Shown: positions 19,258-27,702 of the stretch, piece after piece
How the letters are laid out: each line of letters starts with the position of its first letter
How positions within the stretch are numbered: the first letter of the stretch is position 1
From: SKZT01 sp964478625
Lineage (GTDB): Bacteria; Desulfobacterota; Desulfobacteria; Desulfobacterales; SKZT01
DNA: 64,000 nt
NCBI GenBank assembly: GCA_964478625.1
Contig: CAYZJH010000002.1
Location: 62,001-126,000 of the forward strand
Reading direction: 5' to 3'
Position numbers and translations under genes: made by a program
Notes under the pieces: model-generated
Seen by the model: the letters and a program-made list of their open reading frames with translations, nothing else
Told to the model about the DNA's origin: nothing
The model's database searches: none

Positions 19258-19577
19258 ACCGGAAAAGGATCGTTTCATACTGGGATTTATCAGAATGGTA
19301 TCCAAGAAAGCAGGGCTCCTCCCGGAGCCCTGGTCCATTTAGGAAAAGCAAGAACCTAAAAAAATATCATCTCTGCAGGTTGTTGGAGATTTTTCAATAA
19401 TTTTCCAGAAACACCGGTTTTCTTTCCGATGGATCAAGTTTGAGTTGATGGACTGTCAAATCCTGGAAATTCCATCGGATAAAGGTGGTGTATCGCCCGA
19501 ACCCCGGAGTTCCGATCATAGGGTAAATTCAGCCAAAACAATTGCCAGCTTTTTTCCATAGGCCACGGGAATAGGGA
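19258..19577. other. Intergenic region with gene remnant
   Basis: This 320-base gap after the ABC operon carries the decayed corA-like fragment listed separately. Within that fragment a perfect 7-bp stem with a 4-nt loop (GGGCTCC 19313-19319, GGAGCCC 19324-19330) could hinder read-through from the ABC operon toward the convergent asnB-like gene, although no U-run follows. The remaining 100 bases before 19578 show nothing recognisable. Confidence 0.5.
19298..19480 (+). pseudogene. Decayed N-terminal fragment of a second corA-like gene
   Basis: Translating from 19298 gives VSKKAG, then after a one-base frame change PPGALVHLGKART, then a stop codon and K-IIS. This parallels residues 7-33 of the intact CorA at 12566 (VSTKAGLPPGALVHIG, RTEKVIIS). 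Farther on, RWIK and QILEI (about 19425-19475) weakly match the later RWIN and QVELIE region, with sequence missing between. The frame change corresponds to loss of one T relative to corA. The part to 19375 is convincing, the rest tentative. The remnant resembles the CorA family consensus and may derive from a paralogue rather than a copy of the local gene. Confidence 0.65.
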
Positions 19578-21065
19578 TTACTTGAAAGGATCCCACCTGA
19601 TGGTCTGTTTTTCATAAGCCGGAGGAAACAGTTTTAAAAATTCATCATAATAATACAACTCCTTAAAGGATGCAAAACGAAGTCCATAGGCAGCCTTGGG
19701 ACGTCGGTTAATTTCTTCAGGATCGATTTTTGTGGCGACAATTTCATCCATGACATCATCCATACCGGTTCCCATGGCAAACCGAAGCTTTTCCCGGTTG
19801 GCGATTTTCTCTGGCAACATATCCCGAAAAGCCTCTCGTAATACAAATTTTTCAACCTGGTTTTCCCCGTAGATTTTCCATTTCATTGGAATTTTTTCAG
19901 CAAAAGCCACCACACGGGTATCCAGAAATGGTGTTTTATAGACCACGCTGTTGGCCATCCAACTGCGATCCATCCGTCTTAAGGCCGTGTTGTAGGCGAT
20001 ATCCAGAAGCCTTTTGGCCAATCGCTCCCGTTGTTCCGGACTTTTGACCTTGGGGTTTTTCAGAACCAGCCGGTACCCTCCGAACAGCTCATCGGCTCCT
20101 TCTCCGACCAGCACCGCATTGCTGTATTCCTTGACCTTTCTGGACACATAATAATTTGAAAGAATGCCCGAGACACAATCTTCATCAAAACTTTCAAGGT
20201 GCCAAATCGCCTTGGGGATAATACCTTCGATATCTTCGTCAGTAATTTCATAGACAAAATGTTCGAGGCCCAGAAAATCGGCCATTAATTTGGCATTTTC
20301 CAGGTCAGGACCTTTTGCCCGCTGAACGGTACCGGTAAACAGTTTAATGTTGGGATTGAAGTTTTTAGCAATGGCCGCAATAATGGAACTGTCCAGCCCG
20401 CCGCTGAGTGATATGGCGTTTGCATCATCCATGCGTCGTTTTACCGCATCGATCAATAATTCCCTTAATATTCTGGCAGCCTCCTGAATACTGTCACCAG
20501 GGTCAGGAACATCCGGCTTGAAGGTCTCAAATTTTTTCAGCCCGTGATAAGTACTGTACATGTGTCCTGGAGGAAGTTCATGAATATCGAACTGGACATG
20601 ATCTTTTAATCCTTTCATTTCACTGCTGAAAAAAAAGATTTCTTTATTCCAGCCATAAAAAAGCGGTCTGGCCCCCACACCATCTCTTGCCAAAACCACC
20701 TCATCATCTTTTTCAACAATGGAACATGCAAAACTGCCATCAATATGAGAAAAGCAATCCCGATCATATTTTTGATACAAATCGATAAACAGATCAATAT
20801 CTCTCTGGGTTTGATCAGAGCGTTCATTGAAAATTTTACCGTCAAACAAAATATACGGTGCATCTTCAAGGCATGAGCAGATGGTTCTTTCCGGAGACAG
20901 ATTGATTTCATTAGCACCCACTGCTCCGCGATAATCCGGGATCGAACGGATGCTGGAGTTGTCCGGCCCCCGGTGTCGCATGTCTTTGAGCATTTTGCCC
21001 ACGACCTGAGCAGAGTCGGAGTCAATTTTTCCATGTTGAGACACCATTCCAGCTATACTGGCCAT
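19578..21065 (-). CDS. Asparagine-synthetase-like amidotransferase lacking the glutaminase cysteine
   Basis: This 495-residue AsnB-family protein has an N-terminal Ntn-type glutaminase-like domain (RHRGPD near residue 32) and a C-terminal ATP-pyrophosphatase domain with the PP-loop SLSGGLDSS. In canonical AsnB the initiator Met is removed to expose Cys in MCGIAG; here the start reads MASIAG, so Cys2 is Ala. The domain therefore should not hydrolyse glutamine, and the enzyme may use free ammonia or another amine. Later motifs GEGADELFGGY and YKTPFLDTRVV are intact, so adenylation and transfer should work. It stands alone on the minus strand. The true product could be asparagine or another amide. 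Confidence 0.88.
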   Translation of the reverse strand: MASIAGMVSQHGKIDSDSAQVVGKMLKDMRHRGPDNSSIRSIPDYRGAVGANEINLSPERTICSCLEDAPYILFDGKIFNERSDQTQRDIDLFIDLYQKYDRDCFSHIDGSFACSIVEKDDEVVLARDGVGARPLFYGWNKEIFFFSSEMKGLKDHVQFDIHELPPGHMYSTYHGLKKFETFKPDVPDPGDSIQEAARILRELLIDAVKRRMDDANAISLSGGLDSSIIAAIAKNFNPNIKLFTGTVQRAKGPDLENAKLMADFLGLEHFVYEITDEDIEGIIPKAIWHLESFDEDCVSGILSNYYVSRKVKEYSNAVLVGEGADELFGGYRLVLKNPKVKSPEQRERLAKRLLDIAYNTALRRMDRSWMANSVVYKTPFLDTRVVAFAEKIPMKWKIYGENQVEKFVLREAFRDMLPEKIANREKLRFAMGTGMDDVMDEIVATKIDPEEINRRPKAAYGLRFASFKELYYYDEFLKLFPPAYEKQTIRWDPFK

Positions 21066-21399
21066 TTTCGTACCTCCTGTGGTTTTTGTTTAAGAAATGA
21101 TTAGTTTAGCTAATATTGTATCAATATAAATAGTATGAATTAAAATAATTTCGATGTCAATGGGCAATATGAAATTGCATATATGAAATTGTCATTCTGA
21201 AACTGATCATAGTGATTCCGATGGAAACACTATGCCTGTCATTGTGAGTGCAGTGAAAAATCTCAGGCAGGGAGAGTGTTCGGTTTTCAGTGTTGGGTGT
21301 TCAATTTTAGGAGTAAAAGGCATGGACTCAGAACTTGTTGTTTTGAACCCAGCGGAGAATCTCAGAGTTTTCCGGAAGAGTATTACAAACTGCGGGCTT
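21066..21399. other. AT-rich intergenic region with short repeats
   Basis: This 334-base gap lies between the asnB-like and SEC-C genes, both on the minus strand. It holds a small direct repeat (ATGAAATTG at about 21170 and 21184) and the sequence TGTCATTGTGAGTGCAGTG, then AAAAATCTC, at about 21237-21264. The latter resembles the dispersed GTCATTCTGA...GAATCTC intergenic repeat seen in many bacterial genomes, and AGAATCTCAGAG recurs near 21357. An open reading frame on the plus strand (21232-21480) runs into the SEC-C gene and has no family likeness. Confidence 0.4.
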
Positions 21400-22854
21400 T
21401 TAATATTCCAGCGGGAATCGCTTAAAGACTATTGTTTCAAAGTCTTCTTGACATTGTATTGGATATGCCATTTCAAATAATTCGTGGCACCATTTGCTAA
21501 TGTCGTTGTGATACTGCTGAGAAATGGATTGAGTCTCGTAAAGATAATCCGCAAAAAAGAAAATGGCATTGAGCATTCCGAAAAAGCCTATACTGTTTAA
21601 GCCGAGTAAGCCACGGGATAATTTAACCGCGGTCAATTCGATCAATTCTTTTGAAAATAAAAAAGGGTTTCCTGCTTGTTTTTTATGGGGAATATTTTCA
21701 TAGAGGTATTTGAAAATCCTGGTACCGTAATAAACCGCAGCTGTCCAATCCATGCCCCTGCAAGAATGAAGATATCCCTGGAAATTCAGGACAATCTTGT
21801 CGTATCGGTCGAGTTTTTTCTTCTTGGTGGTGCAGTCGCTGATTTTCCATCCGGTGATTTTGGCAAAAATCTGATCGAATGTCTTGTGAAGCGATTCCGG
21901 CGAGCAACGATCAGTATCCATTTTAGCAAAGAGATTGATCAACTTTTCAGATAATATTTCCATATCCTGCCGGGAATAGGTTGGTTTCACGAACGGACCC
22001 AGACATAAATCAACTACTGTATCCATGATTATTTCACCATTCATGATATTTGATGAATTGCAAACCTGCATATAAATTTCGGGTATAAAATCCTGAAGAA
22101 TTATCTGGCAATTGCTCAATTTCAGCAAATCGATCAGCTGAAACAGATTATCCGGATCTTTGTCCGGATTTGCTTTAAAATAATGGAGCAAAGGCGGAAT
22201 GTGATCTTTTTTATTTGTGGCTATCTTGTAAGCAACCAGGTTCAGATCATAATATCCATGATTTTGTTCATAGGTCATAGGATATTGCAGGCGAATTTTT
22301 TCCAGCAGGGTTACGACTTCCGCATGCCGGTTCTGCTTGAACAATCCAAAAATGATTTCAAAAAGAACTTCTTCATGAAGTTCCAAATGATCCACGAGAT
22401 GAGGGTATTCAGATATAAATGAATCAAGGTGGTTTTTAATCTCATCCGGATCGTCAATCTCTTTGTATTTTTCATACCAATCATCGATCAGGGATGATTC
22501 TTCTTCGGAAATTTCGGGAAGGTTCAATCGGTAGGTATCTTTTTCCGGCGGGAGACCATCGTCATCCTCCAAATCCCATTCGAAATCATCATCGTAATCA
22601 AAGTCCGTTTCAAACCTGTCCTGACCATATTCGTCATCGAAAACATGGTCCATATCTTCGGATTCGTTTTCATCTTGAAGGACTGACGAATTCCGGATAA
22701 ATTCCTCCGAATTGACAGTCTTTTCTGTTTTCTGGTTTCTGTTGATTTGCATGCGTAATTCAGCACGCTGTTCCTCATCTTTTTTGAGGCAACATTTTTT
22801 ATATTTTTTACTGCTTCCACACGGGCAAGGGGCATTACGACCGGTTTTTGCCAT
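21400..22854 (-). CDS. SEC-C motif protein of unknown function
   Basis: This 484-residue soluble protein starts with a SEC-C zinc-binding motif at residues 9-24 (PCPCGSSKKYKKCC), as found at the C-terminus of SecA and in many uncharacterised proteins. A lysine-rich then very acidic linker (about 40-105, many Asp/Glu) follows. The remaining approximately 370 residues are predicted helical, with repeat-like hydrophobic patterns, and match no family I recognise. It starts 11 nt after the stop of the PIN remnant on the same strand. A role in binding protein or nucleic acid through the zinc motif is a guess. Confidence 0.75.
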   Translation of the reverse strand: MAKTGRNAPCPCGSSKKYKKCCLKKDEEQRAELRMQINRNQKTEKTVNSEEFIRNSSVLQDENESEDMDHVFDDEYGQDRFETDFDYDDDFEWDLEDDDGLPPEKDTYRLNLPEISEEESSLIDDWYEKYKEIDDPDEIKNHLDSFISEYPHLVDHLELHEEVLFEIIFGLFKQNRHAEVVTLLEKIRLQYPMTYEQNHGYYDLNLVAYKIATNKKDHIPPLLHYFKANPDKDPDNLFQLIDLLKLSNCQIILQDFIPEIYMQVCNSSNIMNGEIIMDTVVDLCLGPFVKPTYSRQDMEILSEKLINLFAKMDTDRCSPESLHKTFDQIFAKITGWKISDCTTKKKKLDRYDKIVLNFQGYLHSCRGMDWTAAVYYGTRIFKYLYENIPHKKQAGNPFLFSKELIELTAVKLSRGLLGLNSIGFFGMLNAIFFFADYLYETQSISQQYHNDISKWCHELFEMAYPIQCQEDFETIVFKRFPLEY

Positions 22855-22865
22855 AAAGACCTATT

Positions 22866-23201
22866 TCACTTATTTGTGCTGGTTTCGGTTAAGAGAGCGG
22901 ATAAATCGACAGGTTCAGTAGGTTGAAAAGCTCTATCAACGGCATCTTCGATATCACGACCCAAAAAATTTCCTTTTGCTACTCCAAAAATTCGGTCGGT
23001 TGAAATAAGACCGCTCACGCTAATTCGTTTGTGTATCTTCTTGGTTTCATTAAGAATTTTCCAAGCTGGGTTATCCGCTGGAACACCACGTTTACGAGGT
23101 ACAATTAAGGAAGAGAAATCATTAAAAGGTGTTGAAAAATGCTCCGCCTTAGGGCCACCGGAAAAGTATTCAAACCATCCGGATGAATCAACGATATTCA
23201 T
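22866..23201 (-). pseudogene. Truncated VapC-like PIN toxin fused to unrelated sequence
   Basis: The first 35 residues match the start of VapC PIN-domain toxins (MNIVDSSGWFEYFSGGP, first acidic residue in IVDSS). After LIVP the sequence switches to an unrecognised tail of about 75 residues (from RKRGVPADNP) and the later acidic residues of a PIN active site are missing. The start overlaps by four bases the end of an antitoxin-like fragment, the usual arrangement of a toxin-antitoxin pair. It is most likely the scar of a deletion joining a PIN gene to another gene. An intact protein of new type cannot be excluded. Confidence 0.6.
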
Positions 23202-23317
23202 AATCTGTCATTCTCTCGCTTAAACTCAGTTTTGATTCCTTTTAAAAATCCTTTAAGTTCGGAAATGTCGCGATCAGGGCAGGGGTTTTTCCCCGCCGTA
23301 GTGGTTTCTTCAAGTGA
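23198..23317 (-). pseudogene. 3' fragment of an antitoxin-like gene
   Basis: Directly after the helicase stop there are 39 open codons ending in RDISELKGFLKG and KTEFKREND, then a TGA that overlaps the ATG of the PIN remnant (ATGA). Codon pattern and the overlap resemble the C-terminus of a small VapB-type antitoxin. No start codon is available in this frame after the helicase stop, so the 5' part is gone. Together with 22866-23201 it forms a dead toxin-antitoxin locus. Confidence 0.5.
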
Positions 23318-26185
23318 TTACCAGGACACGGGAACCCTCACTTTCTGGCCGGCTTTGTTTTTAAAAAGAAGGTATTGATTTTTTTTCCCGAACAAAAAAA
23401 GATCACGGGTCAGTTCCACATCCTTGATGCAATAGTCCAAGATTTCCCTGATTCGCCCTTCTTTCCACCACTTTAAGGCCAATAAGCCGTTGGCGCTTTT
23501 TTCGGCACCTAAGGTCGCACTGGCCAGGTGGTCGAGGGAAAGCCGATAATTGAGCCGTTGCTGGATATGTTCCAGGATATCCAGGGAATTTAACCGGGAA
23601 AAATCAAAGTCCGTGTAGCCTCTCAGGACTAGATAGTCAAAGCGTTTGATATTAAACCCGACCACTAGCGGTAATGTTTTTAAATGTTCGATAAAATCGC
23701 CGATCCGGTTTTCTAGAAATTCCAAGTATCGGTTCTGTTTTGAATCAAACAGGACCGCACAACTGATCCCCATCCTGTCGGCCCTGTGCCAGCCGCCGAC
23801 TTCATTCCATGAACGCTGGGTTTCCAAATCAAATACGCCATAGTGAAGGTCACCCAAAGTTGGCACATTTTTTTGGGGTCCGGATTCTGGTTTTTGGGAT
23901 CTTTTTTTAATCTGAGGGAGTTTCAGCGGAATTTTATTCGTTGAATGGATCAGAAGCTCCAGAATGAATGTTGCGGCCTCCTTTTCGATGGGGCGATTTC
24001 CTGAGCCGCATTTCGGCGAGTGCACACACGAAGGACACCCGGTTTCGCAAGGGCAGGTATCGATTGCCCTGAGAGTGTATTTCAACAGGGCCTCCGCTTT
24101 CAAATAGGCTTGCCGGCAGAGCCCGGCACCTCCGGGGGTTCCATCATAGACAAACACGGCAGCGCTTGCCGCCTGGGGATGAAAAGGAGTGGAAATACCT
24201 CCCAGATCATTTCGGTCGGTCATGACCAGCAGAGGAAAAATACCGATAACTGCATGTTCCACAGCATGGATTCCACCCATGAAATGCATCTGTTCGGTTT
24301 CTGTACGATGCTGAACCGCGGGCGGAATTTTTAACCAGATGCCTTCGGTTTCAAAAGTCAAAGGCGGAAGCGAAAGCGGGATGATATTTAATTTGCGCTT
24401 TCCGTGAATGCTCCATTTTTCATACCCTGTAACATGCTCGGTGACTTTAAGCCTGCCTAAGGACAGAATTGTGCCAAACACAGGCTTTTGTTCAAATATT
24501 TCGAGAATTTCTGTTTCCGTGTTACTCCTGACCCGGGTGTAGTAATTGACCCTGGCTTTGCTCACTTTAACGGTCCGGGATGCAATATCGAGAGAATCGA
24601 CAATGTGGCTTTCTCCCTGATGAAGATAAACCGCTCCGGGATGGGTTTCTTTAAATGCCCGGAACATATCGATTTCACCCTTATTTTTTCCTGACCTTGA
24701 AGAAATGATTTCATATCGTGACCCGGATCCCCGTAGATCAACATCCCGGTGAGGAAAACGTTTGTTGGAAAAAATCTGAGAACCATCGGCACTTCGAACC
24801 AACTCCCCTGAATTTTCAAGTTGTATCATAATTTTTTGAACCGTCGGGTGGGAAATATACTTTTCACCTTCCGAAAGAGGATATTCCGAAGCAGCGCACA
24901 CAAGCTGTTTTTCTAAAATAGAGGGATTAAAGGGGTTGATTACGGCTGCCTCGGGTTCACGCTGGAGAAAATCTTCGGGGTTTCTCATAAAATATTGATC
25001 GAGGGCGTCTTCGCCGGCGATTAAAACCATTGCTGAATCCTGTCCGTTTCGACCGGCTCTTCCGCCCCGCTGCCATGTGGCCGCCACCGACCCCGGATAT
25101 CCCACCAGCAGACACAAATCAATATCTCCGATATCGATACCAAGTTCCAGGGCACTGGTGGAAATGACCGCCAAAAGCTCTCCGGTTGCAAGACGTGCTT
25201 CGATTTGACGCCGTTCTTCCGGCAAAAAACCCGCACGATAGGCGCTTATTTGGTTGGCAAACCGACCGGAGCGACTTCCGGCCCATAGAGCGATCAGCTC
25301 GGTCAGTTTTCGGGATTGGGTATAGACTATGGTCCGAAGCCCCCGGTGCAATGCCGCTTTCAACAAAAGAATCGCAGCCTGGCTGGGACTTTCCATAGGA
25401 TTGATAAACAACAGGTGACGATTTCCCTTTGGGGCACCACTTTTGGTGATGGTTAAAAATTCGAGCCCTGTCAGTTCATGGGCCAACCGGTCCGGGTTTG
25501 AGATCGTGGCGGAGCTTAAAATAAAAGTCGGTTTGGTGCCATAGCTTTCACATACTCGGACCAGCCTCCGAAAAACCTGCGCCATGTGGGACCCCATCAC
25601 ACCACGATAGGTATGCACTTCATCGACAATGACATATTTCAGATGGGATAAAAACCGACCCCATGTATGGTGATAAGCCAGAAAGGATAAATGAATCATT
25701 TCCGGGTTGGTCATAATGACATTGGGCGGCTGGTTTCTGGTTTTTTTCCGTTGCCATGCCGATGTATCTCCATCGTAGATAAAGGCGGTCGGTTTAAATG
25801 GCTTCAAAATTTCGGTCATTTGTTCAAAAGATCGAAGCTGGTCTTGGGCAAGTGCTTTTAAAGGAAAGATGTAAAGAGCACGGGAGGCCGGATCAGCGAG
25901 TATGCGTTCAAGGACGGGCAGATTGTAAATAAGAGATTTCCCGCTGGCTGTGGGGGTTGCGGTGACGATATTTTTCCCGGCCCTGATATAATCCAGTGCT
26001 TTTGCCTGGTGGTTGTAAAGCCGATCAATACCCAGATGCATCAGAATGTTTTGAATCTCAACGGGCCATGGCTTTTTTGGGCTTGCCCAGGACGCTTTTG
26101 TCTTTGGAAGTAATTTTCGAAAAACCACCTGGTGGCCCAGCCTGGAGGATGAGATCAGGGAGTTTATGTATTCGTTGATATCCAC
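23318..26185 (-). CDS. MrfA-type helicase (DUF1998) fused to an MrfB/YprB-like DEDD exonuclease
   Basis: This 955-residue protein begins with a superfamily-2 helicase core: Walker A TPTASGKS, the DEVH box in VDEVHTYRG, SSATISNP, and motif VI WQRGGRAGRNG. The DUF1998-type cysteine cluster CPCETGCPSCVHSPKCG follows near residues 715-740. The C-terminal part (about 790-955) is an RNase H-like exonuclease with DxE (VFDLETQ), a middle Asp (GFNIKRFDYL) and YxxxD (DYCIKDVE), matching YprB/MrfB. In Bacillus subtilis MrfA and MrfB are separate proteins that act together in excision of mitomycin C damage. A single chain should couple unwinding to degradation. It is not followed by an intact gene on its strand. 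Confidence 0.88.
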   Translation of the reverse strand: MDINEYINSLISSSRLGHQVVFRKLLPKTKASWASPKKPWPVEIQNILMHLGIDRLYNHQAKALDYIRAGKNIVTATPTASGKSLIYNLPVLERILADPASRALYIFPLKALAQDQLRSFEQMTEILKPFKPTAFIYDGDTSAWQRKKTRNQPPNVIMTNPEMIHLSFLAYHHTWGRFLSHLKYVIVDEVHTYRGVMGSHMAQVFRRLVRVCESYGTKPTFILSSATISNPDRLAHELTGLEFLTITKSGAPKGNRHLLFINPMESPSQAAILLLKAALHRGLRTIVYTQSRKLTELIALWAGSRSGRFANQISAYRAGFLPEERRQIEARLATGELLAVISTSALELGIDIGDIDLCLLVGYPGSVAATWQRGGRAGRNGQDSAMVLIAGEDALDQYFMRNPEDFLQREPEAAVINPFNPSILEKQLVCAASEYPLSEGEKYISHPTVQKIMIQLENSGELVRSADGSQIFSNKRFPHRDVDLRGSGSRYEIISSRSGKNKGEIDMFRAFKETHPGAVYLHQGESHIVDSLDIASRTVKVSKARVNYYTRVRSNTETEILEIFEQKPVFGTILSLGRLKVTEHVTGYEKWSIHGKRKLNIIPLSLPPLTFETEGIWLKIPPAVQHRTETEQMHFMGGIHAVEHAVIGIFPLLVMTDRNDLGGISTPFHPQAASAAVFVYDGTPGGAGLCRQAYLKAEALLKYTLRAIDTCPCETGCPSCVHSPKCGSGNRPIEKEAATFILELLIHSTNKIPLKLPQIKKRSQKPESGPQKNVPTLGDLHYGVFDLETQRSWNEVGGWHRADRMGISCAVLFDSKQNRYLEFLENRIGDFIEHLKTLPLVVGFNIKRFDYLVLRGYTDFDFSRLNSLDILEHIQQRLNYRLSLDHLASATLGAEKSANGLLALKWWKEGRIREILDYCIKDVELTRDLFLFGKKNQYLLFKNKAGQKVRVPVSW

Positions 26186-26327
26186 ATGTATTTTCCAGGT
26201 TCGGTTTAGCCGACCAGGGTTTCGGTGTCTGTATTTGTATGAATTCCATTTTTTTTGCTCTATATTACATGATAAGCAGACCTTTTCAAGGTCAAGAGTT
26301 TTAATTTATGACAGGAGAGAATCAAAC

Positions 26328-27080
26328 ATGAACTCGAATAAAGCTGTTTCAGTATGGTTAATAATGTTGACGGTCGTTTTCTGGGGCGGCCTGGCAAATG
26401 CGGAACCAGATCCTATCCTGACGGTGGGTCGATTTTCCGGGTATGATCCGGATGATGCAATTCCGGATCAATGGCAACCCCTGACCTTTAAAAATATTGA
26501 CAAGCACACCTTCTACAGTCTGGTTGAGGATAAGGGTCAAACCGTAATCAGGGCGGAAAGCAACGCGTCAGCCTCGGGTCTGATCAGAAAAATGACCATT
26601 GATCCCCGTGAGTATCCCTGGATTGCCTGGCGCTGGAAAGTCAGCAATATTTATGAAAAAGGAGATGTGAATCAAAAAAAGGGAGATGATTATCCCGCGC
26701 GCATCTATATCACTTTTGAACATGATCCCGACAATTTGAGTTTTTTGGAAAGATTGAAATATCAAGCGGCCAAACATATTTATGGCCAGTACCCGCCCCA
26801 TGCAGCCATCAACTACATCTGGGAAAGCAAGGCTCCCAGGGGAACGATTGTGCCGAATCCATACACAGACCGGGTGAAAATGATTGTTGTTGAAAGCGGG
26901 GATAACTATGTGGGGTTGTGGCGCGAGGAAAAACGAAATATCTATGATGATTATAAAAAGGCTTTCGGCGAGGAACCCCCGATGATTTCAGGGGTTGCCA
27001 TCATGACCGATTCGGATGATACCGGTGAATCCGCCGTTGCCTTTTACGGAGACATTCTCTTTATGAAACTGCCTCCATGA
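26328..27080 (+). CDS. Exported DUF3047 family protein
   Basis: This 250-residue protein has a signal peptide (cleavage near GLANA) and a beta-rich domain of the DUF3047 family, with YPWIAWRWKVSNIYEKGD and DDYPARIYITFE. ATG 26328 has a CAGGAGAGA ribosome binding site; open codons upstream to 26166 overlap the divergent helicase start and lack a signal. It sits alone between divergent and convergent neighbours. The periplasmic function of DUF3047 proteins is unknown; an association with the envelope or carbohydrate binding is conjecture. Confidence 0.82.
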   Translation: MNSNKAVSVWLIMLTVVFWGGLANAEPDPILTVGRFSGYDPDDAIPDQWQPLTFKNIDKHTFYSLVEDKGQTVIRAESNASASGLIRKMTIDPREYPWIAWRWKVSNIYEKGDVNQKKGDDYPARIYITFEHDPDNLSFLERLKYQAAKHIYGQYPPHAAINYIWESKAPRGTIVPNPYTDRVKMIVVESGDNYVGLWREEKRNIYDDYKKAFGEEPPMISGVAIMTDSDDTGESAVAFYGDILFMKLPP

Positions 27081-27099
27081 TTGATTCATAAGATCAAAT

Positions 27100-27663
27100 T
27101 TAATCCTTGACCCGTTCCACATATTGCCCTGTACGGGTATCAATTCTGATTTTTTCTCCTGCTTCGATAAATGGAGGCACCTGAACCACATAACCTGTTT
27201 CCAGGGTGACCGGTTTGGTGCTTCCGGATGCCGTGTCGCCTTTTGCCCAGGGTTCGGCTTCCGTAATCACCAGATCAACAAAATTGGGCAGGGATACACC
27301 GATTGGTTTCCGGTCGAAAAACAGCATATTACACACCGTGTTCTCCTTGAGAAAATCCCTGGCATCCCCAACCTGATCTTCCGTAAGAAATTCCTGCTCA
27401 TAGGTGCTGGTATTCATGAAACAGTAGCGTTCGCCATCATTGTATAAATATTCCATTTCATGTTCTTCAAGGTTGGCTTCATTGAACTTGTCACCTGACC
27501 GAAAAGTTTTATCGAACTGGGCACCGGTTACCATATTTTTAAGCCGGCACTTGTAAAGAGCCTGGCCTTTGCCCGGTTTAACAAACTGGAATTGCACAAC
27601 GGTGTATGGCTCTCCATCCATTTCGAACTTCAGGCCTTTTCTCAAATCACTGGCTTCGTACAT
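27100..27663 (-). CDS. efp: Translation elongation factor P
   Basis: This 187-residue EF-P has the usual start MYEASDLRKG, the loop PGKGQA with Lys32 (the position modified in many bacteria) and the C-terminal OB domain ending in DTRTGQYVERVKD. It relieves ribosome stalling at polyproline. The ATG at 27663 gives the canonical N-terminus; an in-frame start at 27684 would add seven residues. No EpmA, EpmB or rhamnosyl transferase gene is nearby, so the modification type is open. The TrpF-like gene lies 39 nt upstream on the same strand. Confidence 0.95.
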   Translation of the reverse strand: MYEASDLRKGLKFEMDGEPYTVVQFQFVKPGKGQALYKCRLKNMVTGAQFDKTFRSGDKFNEANLEEHEMEYLYNDGERYCFMNTSTYEQEFLTEDQVGDARDFLKENTVCNMLFFDRKPIGVSLPNFVDLVITEAEPWAKGDTASGSTKPVTLETGYVVQVPPFIEAGEKIRIDTRTGQYVERVKD

Positions 27664-27702
27664 AAAAATCCCTTTCTCATACAAATGATATAAATTTTGG
27701 AT

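Noticed and set aside
21232..21480. 82-codon plus-strand frame before and into the SEC-C gene
   Set aside because: No ribosome binding site, overlaps the 3' end of a longer well-supported gene and includes dispersed-repeat-like sequence.
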